From Owenia fusiformis (taxonomy: Eukaryota; Annelida; Polychaeta; Sabellida; Oweniidae), in contig CAIIXF020000001.1 of assembly GCA_903813345.2 (NCBI GenBank), positions 57,586,270 to 57,650,269 on the forward strand: DNA of 64,000 nt, given 5' to 3'. Positions 40,107-50,943 of the stretch are shown here, in pieces. A program made the translations under genes and the position numbers. Within the stretch, counting starts at the first letter, position 1; the number at the start of each line of letters is the position of its first letter. The notes under the pieces were generated by a model. That model searched no databases and was not told the origin of the DNA. It worked only from the letters and a program-made list of their open reading frames with translations.

Positions 40107-43100
40107 TAATAGTACATTGTATGTTTAAGTGTATTTGCATGACCTTCCAGTCTTTGCATGGCATTGTTGAAACGCAATGCAATCATGCAGAATCTAAAAT
40201 TTATGAGATAGATGACTTAAATATATAATCATTATCTACCAGTTCTAATGAGACCTCATAACTTAACAATAAAATATTTGATTTCTAGCTATAGAATGAA
40301 TGAAACCAATTTGATTTCTCATTTGAGAGTTCAGAAGCTAATACATAATGATTATCGTTGTCAATTCTGCAGTTTGTGGGCCACAAGGGAGTAATTATAC
40401 AATAATTCTAAAGCAGCATTTAAATGATTGAGCACCACCCCCGGGCAACACCCTCTGATATATCGAACCATTTGCAATAAAATAAAATTAGTTGGATTTA
40501 TTGCTTAGTGTCCAAACAGGCATCAATTTGTGAAAGGCCAGAAATCTGTCATATCTGAGGTTTTTACATCAAAATCATACCAAGAAAAGTCATCTTAAAA
40601 GTTAACTCTTATTCGTTTCTTTGGTAAATTGGTATACTAAGGGATTCTCCACGAAAACACATATGTTTGAAGAGAAACTCCTTGCTGAAGGCTACTGGCA
40701 GGTGCATTGAAAACACAGCACTTTTCACAACATTTAAAACTAACATTTTGAAAAAACAACAGCGAAACAAAAACAAATGAGTGAAAAAATTGATTTTCAA
40801 TTATACCCCCATCCAGACAGGAATTCATTTTCCCACAAATCGTTTCTATATTTCCTGCTAAAATCATGTTGTTGTTATGCCTACTGCTTGTCAACTTCCC
40901 CATTGGATTACATGAAACAGAAGGAATTCCGAAAATAATTTATATTATTTTAACCCAGAATTAACCATTAACAATGGTTAACAATCAAAGTGTGACACTG
41001 AGGCCGACTGGAGACCCGAACAAGTGAAAATTTATATCTTCACTCTCTGAGCTATTGTACCAGAGTCAATTACGCTCACCCCATGTTTTCATAGCCCTCT
41101 ATAGCCTGTGAGATCAACCACATTGCTCCCTGGTCGAACAATAACCCGAAGCGAAGGTAAAGTTAATTTCTTAAAAGACATGTAAGTTACAAAAACAGAA
41201 GAATGAATTGAAGGTAAATTGCCAGAAGCAAGATAACAAACAGGTAGATATTAATTGATTGTTCAAATTATGACACAGTTGAACCATAATGCACCAAATA
41301 AATAAATTTATGACCAGCAATAATATTACCACATTTAATTGTACTTTTTGAGCTTTCATTTTCATTTAATTGTACTTTCCGAACCTAACTTCAATGGTGT
41401 TTAAATTTTGGATATCCAGTATTTTCCTTGGCAATTATATGATGATTAACAGATCATATGAGCATAAAGTGCGCGCCCGGGATAAATCGATGATGGAAAA
41501 TGTGTCATTCTTTCAAGATAACCCTATGAACATCAAACCAATGTACTATGACATAGGAATGAACTAAAGCATAAATGTAAAGGGGCAAAATATGGACACA
41601 TTTTTCTCACAAAATCTCAAGGATTTAAATAAGCAGCTTTTCTTATATTGTTTGTACTTTCAAATCCTACACCATACACAGTGCATAACAATTAAATTCT
41701 AACCATAAACCATGTCTTGTACCAGTAGTGTACCTAGACACCAAATTGCAAACAACATTGTGACCAGGATAAGCATTCCTCAGCAATTAGTTGGATGTTC
41801 CCAATCAGCAAAATTGTTATATTTTCTACTCAATCTATCATCACAATGAATAATTTTTGACAGGATTATTCCAGGTCAAGTCGACATGATATTAACAGGT
41901 CATGATGACATGACAGTATATAATGGTAGTAGCATGTTCTGTTAATTAAAGAACAGTCAGTGAGTTATTTTGACTTGTAATTTGTGTTTATCAGATATAT
42001 CTGCTGGCGCTATGTACCAGTTCAGAACCTAGCCTCCATCCTTAAGGAATCTGTTGAAATGTTTTTTAATTAAAATGCAATGAAAAACCCAGAGACGTAT
42101 AAGTTGGTGATATCATCAAATGATATCCCTGGAGCCATGCAATTCCATAATATTTCGTGTATTTAGTAACTTTGAGTTTTATTTGTAAAATCTAAATATA
42201 CCAATGATTCAGGGGCATACATCCAAATAACAAAGAAACTGTTTGTCTTTATGTCTAAATGTTCAAGTTTAAATCAATTCAACTAAATGACTATGAGCCA
42301 AATGCGCATATGCCACATTTTCTAAAATGGCCAATATTAGATGTTTATTTCCTTCTAATTTCAACTGATTTTTCTATGGTAACACTACAAAAGAGCAAAC
42401 TTGATAACAAATCATTTTGTTTCGAAATTGTTCATTTCGTTTCATATTTCTAAAGTGACCGGTGGCCTCTTTAATAAAGTTTAAAATTAAGAATTATTGA
42501 TTGCATTATTGAAAAGAGAAAATGTATAATATTTCAGTTTGAAGATATTGTGTAATTCTGTAACTACCTATTACATGTAATTTAGGACCAACAAACGCCC
42601 CACATGACAGAGGCTTTCAATTATTTTTAATTTTGACTTGTACTAATAATCTCAACTTTGAAAAGTAGGAAATATTTGACTTAGACAGGTTTTGAACTGA
42701 TTCAGTCTTTTCAGTTAGAAATGAATACACTCAGGGGAAATAAGCCAAATCTGATTCAGGGCAAGGTCATATTGAAGTTCAAAACTTCAAAACTTCTGTT
42801 CGTAATTTATATTTCTTACAATAACAAAGGCCCACACATGAGCATTTACCAAAATAAATGAGAAGCACACTTGTTGACGGCCTATGTTTTCATTAATAAC
42901 TACAAAAAGCAAATACAGTATATTTATTCCTAGTGTGAATTCTAGTCTCAAGGATCTATGACCCGAGTTGGGTATCCATGTCTTTAAGAAGGAAACAGCT
43001 CATACCACAGTACGGATTTCAAACTGCGAAGAAAAATTGTTTCTGTCAAAAAGATGTGCATTCTCCCAGGGTTGCCAGAATTAGGCAATATTCCTGTGAT

Positions 43101-43819
43101 ATTATTAGCATGACTAATAATGCATATGGCATCATGTATATCATGAGATGAAGACAACATGGGGTTGTTTTTAAAAAACTTGGCTTCTCATAAAACAACT
43201 TTTATAAAGATGCTGACTTGAGTAAATAAATCTTATTGGCAAAAATGTAATGGAACTTTGATAATAATAAACATCGAATAAACTCAACACTTTTTCACCT
43301 GTTTTTGATATCATTAAAAATATAATAAAATAAAATTCATGAGTGTACAAAGTTAATAAACCAACAATCCTCTGATAGCAATCAGTTTAACACAAAAGAT
43401 ATTTGCAAAAGTTAATTTCATTCAAATGAATTTAAAGAATAAACATTATTTTTTCAAAAACCGGTAGGCAATTATTTCCAAAAAGATGACTTTTCGAGTG
43501 GAAAATTAAAGTCATCAAACAATCGGCAAAAATAATTCAATCAGACAAATATGCTATTAACATCTCTAAGCCTTGTTAATGAATTCAAATTTACTTCAGA
43601 AAAAATTTAATTTCAGTATTGAAATTTTTTTGTGATATCGTAAACCTGTTGAAGGGACCAACCTGGTGCCACTGTCCGCACACAAGACAAACTCTCTTAT
43701 AAACACCAATTAGCCCCGCTATCAAAACTACAAAAAACTGAAGGGCAATTTCTGAACACCTATGATTAACGTCAACTAAAATCAACTCAAGATTCGCTTG
43801 ATTATTCTAGATAAACTAG

Positions 43820-43960
43820 ATGTTATCTCTTTTTGACAGTTCGTACCCTATGGGAAACTCCAAGCTTCTGAACAAACACCCGCACTCTCCCTCGGAGCTT
43901 CTACATGCAGCAACGTGTAAAAAACAGCGCCCAGTGACCTGGATCTGACAGAAACATCAT
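43820..43960 (-). other. GC-richer patch with a short cysteine-rich open frame, unassigned
   Basis: The patch has several CpGs in an AT-rich intron. On the minus strand it carries an open frame of about 45 codons including ACRSSEGECGCLFRSLEF and ending YELSKRDNI before a stop. I do not recognise it. It could be a relic of a mobile element, an unannotated exon or a regulatory patch. Confidence 0.2.
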
Positions 43961-44387
43961 TTCCATAAAAAAGATATGAATACAAGTTAAGTATCTGACT
44001 TTGAGATAGGAGATTTATACCTATGAGCAGATGTGTGTTCTAGGTACATGCTGCATATTGTCACATTCTTTGTATGTTTGTTGAAGAACGTGTGTCTGGA
44101 TATGAGATTCATATCCCTTACTCATGCAATGCCCCGGGGCAATTACTGAGTAGAATGTGGCATCTAGAATTATGATAGCTATGGCAAATATCATAAAATC
44201 ACTTTATTCATTTTTTAGAATAATTTCAATCAGTTGTATTAGAAAAACACAAATGTCATAAACATATGTGAATAAATAGCAAAATAATGTTTTTATAAAA
44301 TTTAATTGATATATTTTAAGTGTAATGCTATACTTCTTTCTATTGATTAAACTAAGGAGAAACAAAACCAATTAATTCCTTAGTATA

Positions 44388-45238
44388 ACACCCTATGCAG
44401 ACAGAGCCTGTGGGAAATATTGGGTGCGGAGCAAATGAGCGGAGGGTGCGGAGCTAACGGTTATTTTTGAATTTAAATTTGGGATATTTCTGAAACTAAG
44501 CCGTTTTGGGACTTCAAATATACCAAGATATGTGTATTTGACACCAAATATCAATACAATTGTGAAAATAGTAGCGCAATTCATTCTATAGCGACGCAGT
44601 GTGCCTTAAACCTTTCCCAGACCTATATATTTTGAAATTATCCTTTTAACACTGAGTCCCCAGCATTCATAAAAAATGGTGTTCAAGGTGCACTATCTAT
44701 ACAAATTATTTTTGCATCTTGGAAGCCAGGCAGTATCTGTGTGATTTTATAAAAATTCGGAAATGTTCTTCAGATATGAGCCCCTCTAAATATTGGGTGC
44801 GGAGCAGCTCTATAAACGTAGCTCCGCACCCAATATTTAGAGGGGCTCATATCTGAAGAACATTTCCGAATTTTTATAAAATCACACAGATACTGCCTGG
44901 CTTCCAAGATGCAAAAATAATTTGCATGGGTAGTGTATCTTGAACACCATTTTTTATGAATGCTGGGGACGCAGTATTAAAAGGATAGTCTCAAAATATA
45001 TAGGTCTGGGAAATGTTTAAGGCATACTGCGTCGCTATAAAATGAATTGCACTACTATTTTCACAATTTTATTGATATTTGGTGTCAAATACACATATCT
45101 TGGTATATTTGAAGTCCCAAAACGGCTTAGTTTCAGAAATATCCCAATTTTAAATTCAAAAATGACCGTTAGCTCCGCACCCTCCGCTCATTTGCGCCGC
45201 ACCCAATATTTCCCACAGGCTCTGTCTGCATAGGGTGT
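44388..45238. repeat. Long near-perfect inverted repeat (2 x 418 bp arms, 15-bp spacer)
   Basis: The arms are 44388-44805 and 44821-45238, each 418 bp, with spacer 44806-44820. I count roughly 17 mismatches by eye, about 96% identity. The outer ends are ACACCCTATGCAGACAG and its complement. Within each arm the motif AATATTGGGTGCGGAGC occurs at both the outer and inner end, so an arm looks like a unit bounded by short direct repeats. The two mirror-image open frames at 44393-44584 (minus) and 45042-45233 (plus) arise from the palindrome and are not evidence of genes. A clear target-site duplication could not be fixed; ATA/TATA flanks both sides. It could be a foldback-type mobile element or a duplicated and inverted unit. 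Confidence 0.93.
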
Positions 45239-45675
45239 ATAAGTGATCTATGAAAACTAACAGGAGACGTAAATATCTAATTGAACAAAAGAAGAATGGT
45301 TCTCTGGGATGGCTATTCAAAATTTTAACATCAAATATCGTAAAAATTAATTCCACGACTAAGAAAAGTGAAAAATAAAATTACATGTTGTAATGAGGTA
45401 TTAGCTGTGATAAATATATTGTTACTGTCAAATAACAGGACTCTATTAGCCACTACCCTGTAATCATTCCCCAGTCTTATATTGGGAACAAGGTAATAAT
45501 AGATTGTCTGCAATAATTATACATCTATGTTGCAATTATCACTCCCAGATGAAGTCAAACACCATACTTAGTCATAACTACTGCTGTTGCTACTAAATAA
45601 ATTTTGCCCATTATTACATTTATTACTATGATTATGTTTTAAATAACCTTTTACAATTAATACAGTAAATTTATA

Positions 45676-45730
45676 GTTGCTATGGTAACCCTGAGGGTAC
45701 AGCAGATGAGCTTTTGTTGCTATGGTAACC
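45676..45730. promoter_or_regulatory. Pair of X-box-like (RFX-type) palindromes 40 bp apart
   Basis: GTTGCTATGGTAACC occurs at 45676-45690 and again at 45716-45730, each followed by CT(G/A)AGG(G)TACA. The motif fits GTNRCY-N-RGYAAC half-sites bound by RFX factors. The two are part of a 40-bp duplication. They lie in an intron, so any regulatory role is conjecture. Confidence 0.4.
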
Positions 45731-47007
45731 CTAAGGTACAGGTATATTATTATCTCATCATTCACACCTGTTTGGTTATTGATGGATTTTTTGTCAATCT
45801 GATTTTGTTTTGGGTAATAGAATATGAGAATGTTTGATGAGATCATATGCTATATAGATGAACTTGAACAAATGTCCATAAATAACAATAACAATGAGCT
45901 ACATACAAATACAGTACTTTATATACAGTGGAACTCAATTAATAAAGAACAAGCTAAAACTGTTTGTATTGCAATCTTTCCTCCCAGAACCACCATCTCC
46001 CATGGGGAACTCTACCCTGGAGTCATTCAAATCCTGTATATGGTACATGTACATGCATTACAATAAAAAATGTATTTGAGGGAAAACATTTTTAAATCTG
46101 GTTCATTTCATAAATGGCAATAAGTTATTTCTGTTTATGATATATTCCATACATTCTCAGACATATTTATCTCAATGTGGCTTACATCATTATAAATCAA
46201 TGAAATATTTCCTGTATCTCTGACATAATAAACAATGAAATAAACATCAAGTCAGCTAATATTTTGCAACATTTATCAAAATAAATGTCGGTTAGCCACA
46301 CCTGCATAGCTAAACTGGCACTATCAGCTCTTCTTCAAAATAGACTGATACCATGAGAATTACCACATACAGTCTAGTCTGAGAGTAAAACTCATTTTCT
46401 TTGATTTTATTTAAAAATGATTCAATAATTCATTTATATCAACGTTAATTCTATATAACTTTTAGATTGAATCAGAACTAAAGGTTTTACATGATCGCAC
46501 ATGGCACTTCGCCTGAGAGTATAAATCCAATTTTCTATGACGTTGTTAAAAAAGTTAATATCAATATGTCACCACTTTTTGGTGGTGACACAATAATCAA
46601 AGTACAAGAAAATAATCACTAAACAAGCATAACCTTTAGAATAGAAGTGAATCTGAACAATAAGTTCAATAAGATGAATGCTTGATATTGTGTTAGGGAC
46701 TATTTACTGTCATTATGCCATACTTTGGAGACACAAATGCTAATAATCATTGTATTGTGACCTACACAGTCCAGCTGTTGGTGTAACACAAAATCAAATG
46801 AAATTTTAGAAAATTCAGAAAGCTCCGTCTTCCATTTCCAAAGCATGATGTTTATTTTATTAAAAATTAAATTGGTACGAGATACCAGAATGTTTAGATG
46901 TAGGCAGATAGATGAAAAACTGTTTATAGCACATCAAGTAAAAAAATAAATATTATATCATGCTATACATGAAATATTTAACATTATCACCTCAGTTGTT
47001 TTGATAG

Positions 47008-47285
47008 CAGGCCTGTCAACTGTCCCGCAATTTGCGTATTTGTCACGCATTTGCTGAAGAATTTGAAGTCACGCCAGTTTTTTTTGCGTGACAGAAAATG
47101 TCACGCAAAATACGCATTTTACCTGGTAATTGTCAAGCAAAAATATTTCTGTAGAAATCTTTTCGAAATATGTTTACGATACGGTAAAAATACGAACGCC
47201 GGAAAAAACCGAACGCAATTTGTTCTGATTTGTCACGCGAATCCCGTATGTGTCACGCATGTTCATTGGAAATTTTTCGTCTCTA

Positions 47286-47316
<31 letters not shown>

Positions 47317-47514
47317 GTTGACGACAACGCGAGCGTAGCGAGCGCGAAAAATTTGAGGTGTTCAAAGTTTGGCAAAGGTGCTCAAACTTTGGCCAAAGGT
47401 GTTTAAAAGTTGGCTAAAGGTGTTCAAAATTTGGACAAAAGTGTTCAGATTTGGACTTAGGTGTCCAACATTTTGAAGTCACTCATATTAGGTGGTCCCA
47501 AGTTGACAGCCCTG
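47008..47514. mobile_element. 507-bp element with CAGGCCTGTCAACT ends, TGATAG duplication, 29-bp C tract
   Basis: The left end CAGGCCTGTCAACT and right end AGTTGACAGCCCTG match as inverted repeats at 13 of 14 bases. TGATAG lies immediately outside both ends (47002-47007 and 47515-47520), a convincing target-site duplication. The interior is CpG-richer than the surroundings and repeats the word TGTCACGCA several times. It holds an uninterrupted run of 29 C (47286-47314) and ends in a diverged tandem array of about 24 bp with GGTGTTCAAA-TTTGG words (47356-47470). The open frames here are driven by the homopolymer. Transposon class is not assigned. Confidence 0.82.
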
Positions 47515-48137
47515 TGATAGTGATTAGAGTAAATAGAGTTTAAAAAGTCAAAATTCGGATCTGTCTACCCTGGTTGAACTTGCCACCTATCTCACAGCTT
47601 TATGACGGCAATTTTGAATTCAAAACAAACAACATATTTTTTAATTCAAACCCAGACAATTTCTGACATGATAAAAAATGATACACATTTAATTTTACAT
47701 TACCCATAATAGATCACTGCTAGGTTTGATTTTAATTTCAATAGAATCGTGTTATTACCCAAATAAACATACAAATCAAAAGCAATTTTTTCAAGCCTCA
47801 ACTGTACCTTTGAAACTATAATTACCAGTGAAAAATTAGTTATAATTGAATGTGTTAAAGTCTCAAATTTTGTTATATATAATAGTAGTACTAGGATTCT
47901 ATATGGAGACATGATTCATCCTAAGGGCAACACCGCCTTGGCGTTACTCAAACCAGGCCCTAATGATACATATAGACTACCTTAAAATATCTTTATCATG
48001 TGAAATTGGCCTTCTTTATAGCAAATGAGATATTAGCAAGAATTTTTACAATATTTTAACGATAAAATTGAAACTAGGGAATGTATAATAATAGAGTTGT
48101 TCCGCCTTAAGGCTGACTGGTCCACAATAATAATTGA

Positions 48138-48163
48138 GTGAAGAAATCATATGATTTCTTCAC
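48138..48163. repeat. 26-bp perfect palindrome
   Basis: GTGAAGAAATCAT is followed immediately by its reverse complement. A second perfect palindrome, GCCTTAAGGC, lies 25 bp to the left (48104-48113). No mobile element could be delimited around them. Confidence 0.9.
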
Positions 48164-49077
48164 ACAATAAAATACAAGACATCTTTATGCTTGCTATACT
48201 GACCATACACCAAATTAAACTTTACACCCCTGGTGATTTTCGACAAAAGAAATCAGATGATTTCAACTGTGGTAAATGTGATGGGGAGAGAGATACTGGC
48301 ACTATAATATACTCCAAAGTACAACATAAAACTGATAATGATGACCCACTTGCAAATTTAACATTGAGGCCTCTGAAACTCTCTGATAAACATTTTGTGC
48401 AATCCAATATCACAGTTTAGCCCTCTTATACATGTACAAGGAGTGATCAATAAGTAATGGACGCTTTTTATGGTACATCGCATCAAGATTATTTGAATTT
48501 TCTAAAATATTCAAACAAAGATTCAATATCTACTACTTTCCAGGAATAAATGTTTAATGTTACTAAAGTTGTTTGTAGTAAGAGAACCTTTCTGATCACT
48601 TTCAGTTTTATCTGATGATACAAGCCATCATACTCTTATATACACAAACACAATTCACAATCAAATTAGCAAAAGGATCAGTTTTCTTGAGAATTCTGGT
48701 TTTTCAACAAACTTCTCTAAAATTAGAACACTTTTCTCGGGATTAATTTAAATAGAAATGTCTTGAGTTGTTTCTCAAATTGAAGTTGAGTCAAGTTATA
48801 TGTTCTTCACTGCAATCACTTGTATGCAAAAAATATCATTTTATTAATGTAAATTCACATTACAGTCTGGCGCATAGACACTTGAAAATAAACCCCAATT
48901 CGGTAACTGTTCAAGGTGAATGAATATCCCGGTTGCCTTAAGACGATGCATCGCTTAGGCCTGTATAATAATCAATGTATTACACTTTACAAATGATGCA
49001 ATTAAGAAAAAACATAACATCGTCAGCCACCTAGAACAAACTAATATTCTGTGATTGATTTCCCAAAAGACCGCAAT

Positions 49078-49114
49078 GTTCTTAAAGGGTCACTAAAGTT
49101 CTTAAAGGGTCACT
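49078..49114. repeat. Short 20-bp tandem duplication
   Basis: GTTCTTAAAGGGTCACTAAA is followed by GTTCTTAAAGGGTCACTG. It lies in the last intron of the ZMAT3-like gene. Confidence 0.85.
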
Positions 49115-50544
49115 GCGTAAAACCCAATATTTTACTTATTGCTATTGGAGGTTAATACAGAGTGGAGAAATCTTATCAGCGTTGAACCGTTTAATTAAAA
49201 TGAGATTGGGTTGCATCATGAAACGAAAATAGAGCCCTGGGATCATTGGGCTAATCCTTCATAAATATACATGACTCACACAGAATTTCTTCTGTATGTA
49301 TGACTATGTACATGTATGGTATTGGTAACTGATACAACCTAAGATGCTCTGAAACAATCTGTATTGCAATCATGCACAATTTTCATTACATTATTCTGCA
49401 GAAAATGAGTGAAACATCCTCCAGATATCTGGATACTATATTACGCATGGGGCTTGACCATAAGCAAGATGGGTGACAAAAATTTGCACCAACTCTAGCT
49501 CATAAGCATTTTTGATGATGCAGAACTATATTTCAGAAATTTCAAAGTAACAAAATAATCTTTCCTGTGAAAATGACAGAGCACACTACCCCAACAGAAA
49601 ATCTTCTGATGGCAGAATACCAAAGATAATACATAGCTGAACCAGGAAAAATAACATGTGTCAAGATATCATATCTACCTGTGTTTAACCTGTTATCTTA
49701 ATGAGATAACACTGACCTGTAAGTACCATCATCACTAAGAGGATGACAAATCAGCCTCTGAAACGTAAGTGATGTATCCAGCACTTGTTAATTAAATTAA
49801 CATGCTGATTAGAATGAACACAAGGTTAACACATGAGATTAACACACAGTTTTATGTAATGATAACACAACAGGGGAAAGTGATCTCACACATTGCTTCG
49901 TGTAAGATAATGGCTTACATATACAGAGACAGAGAGGTGCCCTGTGTTTATAAGGGATAGTCTAAGCAACCAAGCAATTATTACACAAATATATTGTTCT
50001 ATTAAGGGAATACCTATGCCTCTTTCAAGTCTTACATTCTGTATCCATTCACAAAATGAGAGACTTGACAATGAGATAATAATTAATGATGAACATATTT
50101 ATGGCATCTTTTAAGATAAAATCAACCAATTAACAGCTCATTAACAATTAGACATGTACGTTGGTCGTTGGGTATGCCGCTAGCTTTATTTAGAAAAAAT
50201 CTATCAAACTGCCATCTTTTTAAACTATGGTCATTTCAAGTACTTAAAAATCAGTATCTTTGTTCACAAATAGATGGCAGCAGCAATAAGATGAAATCTC
50301 TGATAATTTTTTAGGCTCTTGATTACTAATAATTACTAATAACAATAAACATTGAAACTCAATTATTAAATATAAATAAAATTACAACTATTGTTAACCT
50401 ATATCATTGGATTCTTGTTCGCTGGACACCTACAGTTTTATCAAGATATTGGTAAGAATGGATGTATAGAGTTGCCCTGATCTCCCTTTGCAGAGGTCAA
50501 CAATCCTATAAAGGAAAAAGCTTGTTTCCCCTATCTATACATAC

Positions 50545-50714
50545 CTACAGTCAGGGTGCTGCCATTGGTTCCCCACCGACCTTTCAAGGTCGTTTGTGAT
50601 CTTTCCTGTTTTTGCATGGTTGCTAGGTGCTTCATGCCTTTTAGATGGTTGTCAAGTTGACCTTGAGATGTCAGGTCTATATTACAGACAAAACATATGA
50701 ACTTGCTGGATTGT
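50545..50714 (-). CDS. ZMAT3: ZMAT3-like gene, exon with zinc finger 2
   Basis: The exon starts after acceptor ATTGTGTTTTTCAG at 50714 and ends at donor G|GTATGT at 50545. It enters with one base completing the split lysine codon and leaves in phase 1; 170 bases fit exactly. The finger reads FICFVCNIDLTSQGQLDNHL then KGMKHLATMQKQ, again C-x2-C-x12-H-x5-H. A Ser/Gln/Gly-rich linker (ERSQTTLKGRWGTNGSTLTV) follows. Spacing from finger 1 is about 26 residues. Oddly, the acceptor and the first half of this finger are part of a 69-bp tandem repeat extending into the intron. The second copy keeps a usable acceptor at 50783 and an open frame, so a form with 23 extra residues is possible. The copy nearest the rest of the exon is taken as the normal start because it gives an uninterrupted finger. 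Confidence 0.78.
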
Positions 50715-50943
50715 CTGAAAAACACAATATAAAGAATAATCAGGTCTATATTACAGACAAAACATATGAACTTGCTGGATTGTCTGAAAAACACAATATA
50801 AAGAATCATCAGGTCTATATTACAGACGAAACATTAACTTGTTGGATTGTCTGAAAAACATAATACAAAGAATAATCAGGTCTAGTCTATATAACAGACA
50901 AAACCTTAACTCGCTGGATTGTCTGAAAACACAATGCAAAATC
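50672..50943 (-). repeat. Four-copy ~69-bp tandem repeat spanning a splice acceptor and half a zinc finger
   Basis: Four head-to-tail copies lie at 50672-50740 (69 bp), 50741-50809 (69 bp), 50810-50876 (67 bp) and 50877-50943 (about 67 bp). Each starts with CAGGTCTA on the plus strand. Read on the minus strand, each unit is a pyrimidine stretch and acceptor (TTTTTCAG), then QSSKFICFVCNIDL, then intron-like sequence. Copies 1 and 2 are almost identical. Copy 3 carries a 2-bp deletion and substitutions that destroy the CxxC pair and shift the frame, and copy 4 is more diverged. The gradient suggests stepwise duplication with the newest copy nearest the working exon. Confidence 0.9.

Larger units (their letters stand above)
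37743..50544 (-). other. Intron between finger 2 and finger 3 exons of the ZMAT3-like gene
   Basis: This 12.8 kb span lies between donor G|GTATGT (50544) and acceptor TTTTCAG (37743) with matching phase 1. It is a landing zone for repeats: a small inverted-repeat element at 39934-40106, the 851-bp inverted repeat at 44388-45238, paired X-box motifs at 45676-45730, a 507-bp element with target duplication at 47008-47514, and a 26-bp palindrome at 48138-48163. No additional zinc-finger exon was found, although short exons would be hard to exclude. Confidence 0.65.

Noticed and set aside
41020-41155. Possible tRNA-derived SINE
   Set aside because: Some words looked tRNA-like (GAGCTATTGTACC), but no A-box/B-box pair or GTTCRA motif could be aligned.
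43591-43785. Signal-peptide-like frame with VCLVCGQWHQ, minus strand
   Set aside because: The start is TTG rather than ATG, and the CxxC...H arrangement does not fit the finger spacing of the host gene.
44393-45233. Two near-identical 63-residue proteins on opposite strands
   Set aside because: They are mirror copies produced by the inverted repeat at 44388-45238, not a gene pair.
47051-47365. Proline- or glycine-rich proteins around the C tract
   Set aside because: The repeats PPPP and GGGG are translations of a 29-bp C homopolymer inside a mobile element.
48151-48420. 89-residue frame with a CGKC motif, plus strand
   Set aside because: It sits in an intron, its start lies in a palindrome, and a single CxxC is not enough to call a domain.
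50645-50854. Plus-strand repeat protein (QVYITDKTYELAGLSEKHN repeated)
   Set aside because: It is the opposite-strand shadow of the exon-boundary tandem repeat; splice sites and the zinc finger place the coding strand on minus.
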